DNA of 6,178 nt from Candidatus Falkowiibacteriota bacterium (GTDB taxonomy: Bacteria; Patescibacteriota; Patescibacteriia; Patescibacteriales; SZUA-104): assembly GCA_027020105.1 (NCBI GenBank), contig JALUVW010000092.1:1-6178 (forward strand), in the 5' to 3' direction. Position numbers and translations under genes: made by a program. Positions 1-6,178 of the stretch are shown piece after piece. The notes beneath the pieces were generated by a model that saw nothing but the letters and a program-made list of their open reading frames with translations, ran no database searches and was not told the DNA's origin. How positions within the stretch are numbered: the first letter of the stretch is position 1; each line of letters opens with the position of its first letter.

Positions 1-1200
1 GATCAAAGCATATTGCAATCAATTGAGAATTGGTTGAAGGAAAAAAATTTACTGGAGGAAAATTGGTCGGCGCAAGCGGTTGCTGACGTTTTTTATAAAA
101 AATCATTAAGCTTTTTTTTGAATAGATTGGCGTTTGAGACCGCCACATGGCTGGCGAGCGGAGATGAGGGACAGAAGCCGATGTTCTATACCGAAGGATG
201 GGGTGAATACCTGAAAAACGTGGGAGATAATGCCGCGGGTTTTTTTATTGAAGAATTGGGGAAAAACGGGCCGATTAAATTCAATCTTTGCGAACCGAGT
301 TTGGCCGTAAGACTAAAAATCAACCTTGGTTTAATGCAGTATGCCCGTCCGAAAGAACCGGAATGTACTTTTTCCAAAATGAAGAAGAATTGGGAGCAAG
401 CGTTGGATAACCCCAACTTTTTGAACGATTTTCAGGATATGTTTAACCCTTGGTCCAATGACTTGGGAGTGGCCTTGAGCTTGCAAACCGGAATTATGCA
501 GAAAGTGGAAAAAAGCACGAACGAAAAAGGCAAGGACAGAGAGGAGGGCGGGGGCTGGCGCCCGGTCAGATCGCTTATTGAAGGAAGAATAAAAACGCCG
601 GCCGATTTGGTTAGTTCCAAGGCAAGCCAGCCAATCAGGGAAGAGGCCTCATGGGAAAAGGTGCGCACGGGCGATATAGTCGCCGACGCCATTGATATTT
701 TTATCAACACTTTGGCCGGAAAATTATTGGAAGAATGGTTTAAGGGCGGGCTGGTGAGCGACTTCCCCGATAATAGTTATAAATGGGGGGAATTAAAAAA
801 CAAATTGGCAAGCACCGGCGGAATAGCCGCGGCCAGGAAAAGATTTAAGAAGTTTATGGAGCCAAATTTCGGCGTCAGGGGCGATTATGATGTTTTGGCC
901 GAGCTAATAACTTGTCCCGACCCCACCAAGGCCGGGCCGACCAACTGCGTGATTACGGATAATTTCCGGCAGGCCGTGGTTAACAATATGACCGTGGGCG
1001 AGGCGATGAAACAGGGATATTTGAACGCCGGCGGGGTATTCGGGTTTACCGCGGAAGGTTTGGAGCCGCCGTATAACGAGGGTTATCCGTATCGGGCGAT
1101 GATAATTTTAAGAAAATTCAGAATTTTGCCGGTTGGCTGGGAAATAGCCGCCCAATACATCAAGGAAAATTCCAGCAAGACAAACGGGACAAAAAACCTC
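1..1200 (+). other. N-terminal Cys-poor, mostly helical region of the giant protein (residues 1-400)
   Basis: This 400-residue stretch holds only four Cys (97, 122, 305, 316), against about 59 in residues 401-1984. It is rich in Lys, Glu, Leu and Trp, with amphipathic-looking segments such as residues 5-20, 222-248 and 322-340. Residues 61-73 (MFYTEGWGEYLKN), 120-151 (aromatic and Asn-rich) and 361-388 (including ILRKFRILPVGWE) look like conserved blocks, and I recall similar blocks near the N-terminus of large Patescibacteria hypothetical proteins. No signal peptide is visible because the start lies upstream. No hydrophobic segment is long enough for a membrane helix. It may be a separate folded domain that precedes the repetitive Cys-rich part. 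I cannot assign it to a known domain family. Confidence 0.6.
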
Positions 1201-4200
1201 GGCGACTTAGTGTCTTGTTTTGACAAAAACGACGAGTACGGCGGATATTACAGCCAATGGTGCGAAGGATTGGTTGATCCGACTTGGGTGCTGAAAGCGC
1301 CTTTAAACTATTGCGCGCGAGAAGGCGCCGGCCCGGAAATCATTTCCGAACAGATTATCGGTTCGGGCGACGACAGCCGGTTGGCCGTTGTCAGAAACGA
1401 TAATTATTGCGCGGACGAACAGTCATGCATCAAGGAAAACGATGACGGATCTTGCCGGCTTTACGGATATTGCGCCGGAGAAAAAAGGAAATGGCGGTTT
1501 AACGGCGATTCCTGCGAGCCGAAATACAACACTTGCCAAACATTCCGTTCTCGCTCGGGGCAAACCGCGTCTTATTTGGAAAACACCTTGGACTACGGCG
1601 ATTGCTCCGTCAGCAACGCCGGTTGCCAAGGGTATTGCGCGGATTATGATTATAATAGCGGCGAATGGAAATGCTCCGAGTCGTTCGGCGATAAACTGTA
1701 CCTTGACGGCGACTCCGAAGAATGCGACGCCGCGGAAGAGGGTTGCCGCGAGTTTATCAGGACCAAAGCCGGAACCGGCGCCAATTTAATCGCGGGCTCA
1801 AATTTTGAAACGGACAGCGACAATGACGGTATCGGGGACGGCTGGAGAGAATATCACTCCGATCTCGTGTGGGAATTGTCGGATGACGCCGCCGTGGGCG
1901 CCAAGTCCCAGCGAATTGTCAGCGGCACGATAATCGGAGGCAGTAATTACGGAGGCATATCCGCGAGAATAGAAACGGACAGGCTGTTGGTCGGCGAACC
2001 GTACACCATCAGCTTTTACGCCAAGAAGGGGTCGTCGCCGGGTAATTTTAAGATTACCTTTTCCAATCAGTCCGGCTCCGGAGACAATAGCTGTCTGTCC
2101 TTTACCGTTACGCCGACGGCGGAGTGGAAAAGATATTCCAAGACTTGCGTTTTGGATGTGTCCAAGCCGACAATTTATTTTTGGGGCAGCGCCCCGAACA
2201 AAGAATATTTTATAGACGCGGTTAAGCTGGAAAGAGGAAACGGAACGGCTTACGGCGATTATCGCGAGCAAGGGCTTGTTTATGAAAAATTGATACCGGA
2301 TTATATGGAGGATGTTTGCTACGTGGAGGCCGGTTCGGATTATCGGCTCGCGGACGACGCGCCGGCGGAATGCGAAAATTTCGCGAGAAAATGCAATCAA
2401 GACGAAGTCGGATGCGAACAATACACTTCAAGAGCGAGCGGGATGAGCGTGCCGGCCAAAGCGCTTGCCGAGGATTATTGTCCGGCCGAATGCGTCGGCT
2501 ACGACACTTACATCCAAAAAGAAACCGTTTTTGATTCATTGCGGGACGCTTATTTTATACCGTCAAGGGCGAAAACCTGCGGTTCGCTTTCCGCCGGATG
2601 CGATGAGTTTACCAATTTGGACACGGTCAAAGAAGGCGGAGAAGGGCGGGAATATTATGTCAGCTTAAAACAGTGCGTTAAGCCGGACGACGCGGCCGCC
2701 AATTGTTCCGGATTTTATTCGTGGGAAGGGTCGGACGAGTCGGGGTATCAGTTAAGAAGCTTTCAGCTGCAGGCGCGAGCCGGCGTTGACGAGCCGGCGG
2801 TGACGGAAGACGATTCATCGGAATGCACGGAAGATATTTATAATTTGGATCCGTCTGATCCCGCCTATAATCCCGACTGCCGCCAATTTTACAACAGCAA
2901 CGGAGAAATATTCTATCACTTAATGAGCCGCTCCATCACTTGTTCGGACAACTGCCATCCGTATCGGCGGACGGAAAAAAATATTGACCCCGAGATCACC
3001 AGCCGAGGAGATTGCGGCGACGGGGACTTATGCGGCGACTTGTCCGCGGATGGCGACAGCCGGTGCTGGGACGACGCCGAGGCGGTTTGCTATTCTTGCA
3101 AGGCGGGCGGAGTATGGGACACGGACCAGTTCGCGTGCGTTTATAACGCGATCCCCGGAGAAGGGCAAACTTGTTCCCGATCATCCGTCGGCTGCCGCGA
3201 ATACGCGGGAAACACGGGGAACAATACGATTGATATTTTAAACAACGATTTTGAGGGCAGTTCCCAGGGTTGGAGCGGCATCGGCGGCTCTATCGCCGAA
3301 ATAAGCAATGAAGCGTTGACGGTGGGCGGAAATTCTTTGTACGTAAGAGGCGGAAGTTATTCGGCCAGCACGACATTGAAAAACTTAATCAACGAAAACA
3401 GTTCTTACGCCATAAGCTTCATCGCCAAAGCCGATTCGGCAAACACCTCCTTAACCGTCAAGATTGATGACGGCGTCAACAGCAGCGTGTTTACCGGCCG
3501 GGCGGATTTGGTTGCCGGCGATTGGGGCATTTACCGATTAAACCTGACCCAAATAGACTACAAGGCAAGCGGCAACGAAAGTTTGGTCATAGAGGGAGGC
3601 GCCGATTTCTATATTGATAACATTAAATTGACGAGAATCAACGATAATTATTATTTGATAAAAAACTCATGGGACATTCCGGATTCCTGTTTCCGAGACA
3701 TTTACGGCGAACCCGTGGGCGCGCTTTACAACTTAGGATGCGACCAATATGAAGACAGGGACGGCAATACGCATAATTTGCGCGGTTTCAGCCAATTATG
3801 CCAAGAATCGGCGGTGGGATGCGAAATGATGATTGATACCCAAAATTACAGCGACTATAACGGCGCGACATTTAATTCCGGCGATGACAGCGAAGTAATC
3901 GTGCCGCCCGACAAACATATTTACGCGGTTTATGACCGGGACAAAGAATGCGGCGCGGAAGCCAAAGGATGCCGCCGGCTCGGCAGTCCTTACGAATACG
4001 AGAACACCACTTTGTTTAAGGATGTTTATTTGAAAGACGATCCGGACAATTACAATAACGCTTTATGTTATTCCGGCGAAGCCGGATGCGAAGAATGGAC
4101 GAGCGACGACGGATCGGCTTATTTCAAAGATCCGGGCGCTCAAACTTGCGAATGGCGGCAGGCCGCCGGCGTGGCGTCGGACAGCTGGGGCTGGTACAAG

Positions 4201-6178
4201 AGCAAGGTGAAAAAATGCGACGACAACGGCAACGGCGTCATTGATTCCGATTCGGAAACATCCGTTTGCTTGAGCGACAACGATTGCTCCGGCGGCGCCG
4301 CGTGCGTTACGGATGAAAATGATTATAAATGTCCGACCGATTCGCTCAAGACATTCGGTTATGGCGGAGTCGGCGGACAGGTTCCGCAGCCGACCGAGAA
4401 AATAGGCGAATACTGGGCCGGACTTTGCCCCGCCTCATCGTCGGGATGCTCCGAGTATATTGATCCGGTTTCCAGATTCGCGATGAATATTTTGTTTAAC
4501 GCCGATTTTTCTCAAGATGTTGACGCGGACGGCGTGGCCGACGAATGGAGCGCCGCTACGGACGGCGAGCAGAGCGTGGACTTAAAAGCGAACACGCTTT
4601 ACATTTTATCCGTTTTCGGGGAAAACACCGCCACGGTCAAGGTTGTTGACGGCAATGGAGACGCCGTTTCCCAGTTATACGCGTTTGACGCGGAGTCCAA
4701 CGACTTATCGGATTTGACCGATTCATTGTCCGTATCCTCAACAGACGGAAAAATGGCAAGCGCGATGTTTTATACCGCCGCCAACATTCAGAATTACAAA
4801 GCGTTCGTTGTCGCCGGCAATGCCGCCGACAGCGGCTCGGGCAACAACAGTGAAATCGGGCTTAAAAAAGCGGTTATTGATTATCAAATCAAAGGCGAAT
4901 TGGATAAAGAATCGTGCAACGGCATTGTTAATTTTGAGGACGGATGCGTTTTGTTTAACGAGAGGGCGCAGGACGGAGGCGATAAGGCCGGCTTGATATG
5001 GGACGCCGATTTGACTTATAACGACGGCGCCGGCGTTCCGCCGTCATCGGGAGCGTCTCCGGAACAAAATAATTCCAACACGCTTTTGAAGGTCAGCCCG
5101 GACAGAGTGTGCGGCAAATGGCTTGATTGCCGCAGTATCGTGGCGGTTAAGGGCGATAACGGCAAGGAAGAAAATATTTGCTTTGACATCGGCTTATGCG
5201 ATCGGGTTGATGATAACGGTAATTGCGCCAATTTTGTACTGGAAGACAAAATAGACCAAGAAGCGTATATTCCCGGAGACTTTTCTCGATACGACAACAC
5301 GACGGGATACAGCAAGGTCGGACTGAAAGGGGTGGCTTACAACAATATGAAAGGCGATTATCCTTTGGGAGAAATGGAGCAAAAGGGAGGAGTGATTGAT
5401 TTGCCGAACGGCAATTTTGAATCGGCTAATTCGGACGGATACCCGTCCGGTTGGGGCTGGGAAGGAAATGAATGGGACGCGAGCAAGTTTAGCGTTATTG
5501 ATAATCCGGTGGCGGCCCAAACCGAAGGCGTTGACTACGCGCCGGAAGGCAGGAATTTCGTTAAAGTCGGCGCGGATGTCAAGCTTACCTCCGAATACGC
5601 CGACGCGGTAAGCGGCGTGGATTATATTTTAACCGCCTATATCAACACGATTAATATGTCATCCGGATCGGCGAAAGTAAGGGTTGAGCAATTCAACAGC
5701 GTTAGCGACATTCCGATTCGGACCAACGACATCATAACCAAGTCAAGCGGAAACGGGTGGGGGTTTGAGTTGGGCTTGTTTACGACCGTGAATGATGTTT
5801 CCAGAATAAAGGTTACGCTTTATTCCGGCGGCGGTTCCGTTGGCAATTTCTATGTTGACGATATTAAAATAAGGCCGGCGCTTAATTCCAGAAAAAATTG
5901 GCATACTCCTCAATCTTGCCGTCTTTACCCGGAAGACGACTCGCTGTCTTGCGATTATCTTGACGATTCCGGCATCAGAAGAAAGGGTTGGCCGGGATAC
6001 TGCCTTGAATATGACAGCTACCCCGGCTCGTCCAACGCCTGCCTTTTGTGGTGGCCGGTTGACAAAGTCAAGGGCGACGGCGTTGAGGAAGGCGCCGGAT
6101 ACGCGGGCAAGATTCCGGTTTATTACAGTTTGGCCGGACAAGCGGAAAGAAAATATGAGTATAGACATACATATTTTC
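1..6178 (+). CDS. Giant modular Cys-rich, probably extracellular protein, partial at both ends
   Basis: Frame 1 is open for all 2,059 codons, with neither start nor stop inside the window; the final base is the first of an unfinished codon. The fragment has a Cys-poor N-terminal region (about 1-400), then Cys-rich segments alternating with four jelly-roll-like segments (about 596-746, 1077-1212, 1494-1630, 1798-1960), then a Trp/Cys tail segment. Nine copies of C-x5-G-C-x-x-[FYWML] and 70 Cys in total suggest disulfides and hence export. I see no transmembrane run, Walker loop, protease or glycosidase motif. The first in-frame ATG (base 181) has no convincing ribosome binding site and the frame is open before it, so it is not taken as the start. 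I cannot name the family. Parts resemble, from memory only, large hypothetical proteins of Patescibacteria. Adhesion or glycan binding is an inference from the domain types. The gene call is very secure; the function is not. Confidence 0.96.
1201..1770 (+). other. Cys-rich segment A (residues 401-590)
   Basis: About 15 Cys occur here: 406, 421, 437, 470, 476, 485, 491, 505, 512, 535, 542, 546, 558, 575 and 582. The first part (residues 406-437) has Cys spaced about 15 apart around a Trp/Tyr-rich stretch. Residues 470-512 form a dense cluster with Cys 5-14 residues apart, as in small disulfide-stabilised domains. The first two copies of the C-x5-G-C signature start at residues 535 and 575. The second copy leads directly into the first jelly-roll segment. 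The segment is acidic (many Asp and Glu) and has no recognisable catalytic residues. Disulfide pairing is inferred from even spacing and cannot be shown from sequence alone. Confidence 0.65.
1786..2238 (+). other. Jelly-roll (CBM4/9-like) segment 1 (residues 596-746)
   Basis: It opens with the pattern N-F-E at 601-603, followed by a calcium-loop-like DxDxDGxxD (605-613) and a Trp at 615; this is a common opening of bacterial CBM4/9-type or galactose-binding-like domains. A central strand PYTISFYAKK (667-676) and W709-x-x-Y712 match the usual core of such domains. It closes with YFIDAVKLER (736-745), the typical last strand with a conserved Asp. It contains only two Cys (698, 716), probably a local pair. 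Family knowledge points to carbohydrate or surface-polymer binding; whether this copy binds sugar is unknown. The fold call rests on motif order only. Confidence 0.65.
1813..1839 (+). other. Calcium-loop-like motif DxDxDGxxD (residues 605-613)
   Basis: Residues D605, D607, D609, G610 and D613 follow the spacing of thrombospondin type 3-like calcium loops. It lies directly after the N-F-E opening of jelly-roll segment 1. Calcium binding is inferred from the pattern only. Confidence 0.55.
2239..3210 (+). other. Cys-rich segment B (residues 747-1070)
   Basis: The longest Cys-rich segment, about 22 Cys, with signature copies starting at residues 798, 860 and 1058. Distinct sub-blocks are visible. 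Residues 827-831 are CPAEC and lead into an aromatic strand-like stretch before Cys 860. Residues 884-904 are Tyr- and Cys-containing (Cys 892, 902). Residues 960-988 run from CRQFYN to CSDNCHPY. Residues 1005-1046 are a compact Asp/Gly-rich cluster with six Cys (1005, 1011, 1022, 1030, 1033, 1046). The last signature copy (1058-1068) is followed 19 residues later by the Phe that opens jelly-roll segment 2. I recognise no named domain. It probably folds as several small disulfide-bonded units. Confidence 0.6.
3229..3636 (+). other. Jelly-roll (CBM4/9-like) segment 2 (residues 1077-1212)
   Basis: It has no Cys. It opens with NNDFEG (1081-1086) and a Trp at 1091, has the central strand SYAISFIAKA (1135-1144), a W1175-x-x-Y1178 pair, and closes with DFYIDNIKLTR (1202-1212). 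The order and spacing match segment 1, but there is no calcium-loop-like motif at the entry. The linker after it (1213-1229) is Asn/Tyr-rich and leads to Cys 1230. The fold is inferred from motif order and from the match to segments 1 and 4. A glycan-binding role is possible by family analogy. Confidence 0.65.
4219..4245 (+). other. EF-hand/dockerin-like loop DxNxNGxxD (residues 1407-1415)
   Basis: D1407, N1409, N1411, G1412, I1414 and D1415 fit the first nine positions of an EF-hand-type loop, next to Cys 1406. Only one loop is visible and no flanking EF helices are evident, so it is more likely a lone calcium loop than a true EF hand. Confidence 0.45.
4267..4332 (+). other. Compact four-Cys cluster (residues 1423-1444)
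   Basis: The spacing is C1423-x5-C1429-x5-C1435-x8-C1444, with the core CLSDNDCSGGAACV. The pattern C-x-S-D-x-D-C-x-x-G-x-x-C is common in small extracellular disulfide-rich domains of bacteria and animals. It directly follows the calcium-loop-like motif. The exact family is not recognised. Confidence 0.5.
4480..4890 (+). other. Jelly-roll-like segment 3, divergent (residues 1494-1630)
   Basis: It has no Cys. It opens with NADF (1500-1503), a DxDxDGxxD motif (1506-1514) and a Trp at 1516, closely like segment 1. A strand NTLYILSVFG (1531-1540) occupies the usual central position. The middle is Asp/Ser-rich (1563-1584) and the closing strand KKAVIDYQI (1622-1630) is a weaker match to the ID-x-[IV]-K pattern of the others, with no aromatic before the Ile-Asp. 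It is probably a diverged copy. The call is less certain than for the other three. Confidence 0.5.
4516..4542 (+). other. Calcium-loop-like motif DxDxDGxxD (residues 1506-1514)
   Basis: D1506, D1508, D1510, G1511 and D1514 repeat the pattern at residues 605-613, at the same place relative to the opening Phe (1503) and Trp (1516) of jelly-roll segment 3. Calcium binding is inferred only. Confidence 0.55.
4891..5391 (+). other. Cys-containing linker segment D (residues 1631-1797)
   Basis: Seven Cys: 1639, 1649, 1704, 1710, 1727, 1733 and 1742. The pair 1639/1649 is a stretched form of the signature, with eight rather than five residues before G-C, followed by V-L-F. Residues 1678-1695 are Pro/Ser/Asn-rich and probably a flexible spacer. 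Residues 1700-1742 hold a five-Cys cluster starting DRVCGKWLDC, which leads to an acidic, Tyr-containing stretch. Unlike the other Cys-rich segments, no standard signature copy precedes the next jelly-roll segment. No known domain is recognised. Confidence 0.55.
5392..5880 (+). other. Jelly-roll (CBM4/9-like) segment 4 (residues 1798-1960)
   Basis: It has no Cys. It opens with LPNGNFES (1801-1808), then PSGWGW (1816-1821), a common start of bacterial CBM4/9-like domains. A central strand DYILTAYINT (1874-1883) and a Trp/Phe-containing strand (1918-1927) follow, and it closes with NFYVDDIKIRP (1949-1959). It is the longest of the four and has neither the calcium-loop motif nor a C-x5-G-C copy before it, so it belongs to a different sub-type from segments 1-3. 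Binding to a glycan is possible but not shown. Confidence 0.65.
5881..6178 (+). other. C-terminal Cys/Trp segment at the window edge (residues 1961-2059)
   Basis: Four Cys (1973, 1984, 2001, 2014) lie around an aromatic block. The most striking part is residues 1997-2001 (WPGYC) through CLLWWPVDKVKGDG (2014-2027), which I recall as a recurring block in large Patescibacteria hypothetical proteins; this was not checked. The frame is still open at the last base, so the protein continues. No membrane anchor or sorting signal is visible here. Confidence 0.55.

Larger units (their letters stand above)
1603..4458 (+). repeat. Nine-copy protein motif C-x5-G-C-x-x-[aromatic/hydrophobic]
   Basis: Copies cover residues 535-545, 575-585, 798-808, 860-870, 1058-1068, 1267-1277, 1317-1327, 1356-1366 and 1476-1486 (bases 1603, 1723, 2392, 2578, 3172, 3799, 3949, 4066 and 4426 onward). 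In all nine the two Cys are exactly seven positions apart and Gly precedes the second. The residue three after the second Cys is Y, F, Y, F, Y, M, L, W and Y in order, and the one before it is Glu or Gln in six. The five residues between differ, so this is a protein-level repeat and not a DNA repeat. The likely role is a disulfide-closed turn, by inference. Confidence 0.85.
3637..4464 (+). other. Cys-rich segment C with four signature copies (residues 1213-1488)
   Basis: Signature copies start at residues 1267, 1317, 1356 and 1476. A degenerate single-Cys form, GCDQY, is at 1246-1250, where the first Cys position is Gly 1240. The copies at 1317 and 1356 are only 39 residues apart and are separated by a Tyr/Asp-rich stretch, so they may form a tandem unit ending at CEWR (1383-1386). 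Residues 1407-1415 resemble an EF-hand or dockerin-type calcium loop. Residues 1423-1444 form a compact four-Cys knot-like cluster. Residues 1445-1475 are Gly/Pro-rich and probably flexible. The function of these units is not recognisable. Confidence 0.6.

Noticed and set aside
112..119. Run of eight T as a terminator or slippage site
   Set aside because: No stem-loop is evident before it, it lies inside the open frame, and the frame is intact on both sides. A similar seven-T run at 240-246 is likewise harmless.
181..183. In-frame ATG as a possible gene start
   Set aside because: The frame is open back to base 1, no convincing Shine-Dalgarno sequence lies upstream, and the upstream 60 residues look like protein of the same character.
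1388..1789. Open frame of 133 codons on the + strand in another frame
   Set aside because: It is Thr/Ala/Ile-rich with low complexity, and overlaps Cys-rich segment A, where the frame-1 protein has regular Cys motifs.
1798..2421. Open frame of 207 codons on the - strand
   Set aside because: It lies wholly antisense to the continuous + strand frame, has an Arg- and Ile-rich composition unlike a real protein, and overlaps jelly-roll segment 1 and its flank, whose motifs are clearly in the + frame.
4219..4332. Dockerin domain (cellulosome-type) around the calcium-like loop
   Set aside because: Dockerins need two loop-helix repeats; only one loop is visible, and it runs into a four-Cys cluster.
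5743..6168. Open frame of 141 codons on the - strand
   Set aside because: Antisense to the + frame over jelly-roll segment 4 and the Trp/Cys block; no domain or ribosome binding site supports it.
1..6178. DNA-level direct repeats, insertion sequence or CRISPR array
   Set aside because: The repeats seen are at protein level with differing codons and residues; I found no repeated DNA units, terminal inverted repeats or transposase motifs.

Overview
The whole 6,178-base window is the inside of one very large protein-coding gene on the + strand. Reading frame 1 (codons starting at bases 1, 4, 7 and so on) has no stop codon across 2,059 consecutive codons. Neither the start codon nor the stop codon is in the window, so the full protein is longer than 2,059 residues. 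There is no intergenic space, promoter, terminator, RNA gene, mobile element or CRISPR array. All shorter open frames on either strand lie over this frame and look like its shadows.

The protein looks secreted or cell-surface and modular. Residues 1-400 are Cys-poor, rich in Lys/Glu/Trp and probably largely helical. From about residue 401 on, Cys-rich segments alternate with four nearly Cys-free beta-sandwich segments that resemble carbohydrate-binding (CBM4/9-type, galactose-binding-like) jelly-roll domains, at about residues 596-746, 1077-1212, 1494-1630 and 1798-1960. The Cys-rich segments carry an 11-residue signature, C-x5-G-C-x-x-[aromatic or large hydrophobic], which I count nine times with invariant spacing. 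Three of the four beta-sandwich segments begin a fixed 19-20 residues after a copy of it. Calcium-loop-like motifs (DxDxDGxxD) sit at the entry of two beta-sandwich segments, and a related DxNxNGxxD sits in a Cys-rich segment. I count 70 Cys in the fragment, 63 of them after residue 440, which suggests an oxidised, disulfide-stabilised extracellular protein.

Several stretches look familiar to me from unnamed giant hypothetical proteins of Candidate Phyla Radiation bacteria (Patescibacteria, especially Parcubacteria-like lineages). That is recollection and was not checked by any search. The absence of in-frame TGA argues against the CPR groups that read TGA as glycine (Gracilibacteria, Absconditabacteria). 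No catalytic motif, nucleotide-binding loop, membrane segment or sorting signal is visible here; signal peptide and anchor, if present, would lie outside the window. A role in adhesion or in binding host or environmental glycans is the most reasonable inference, but the function is unknown.
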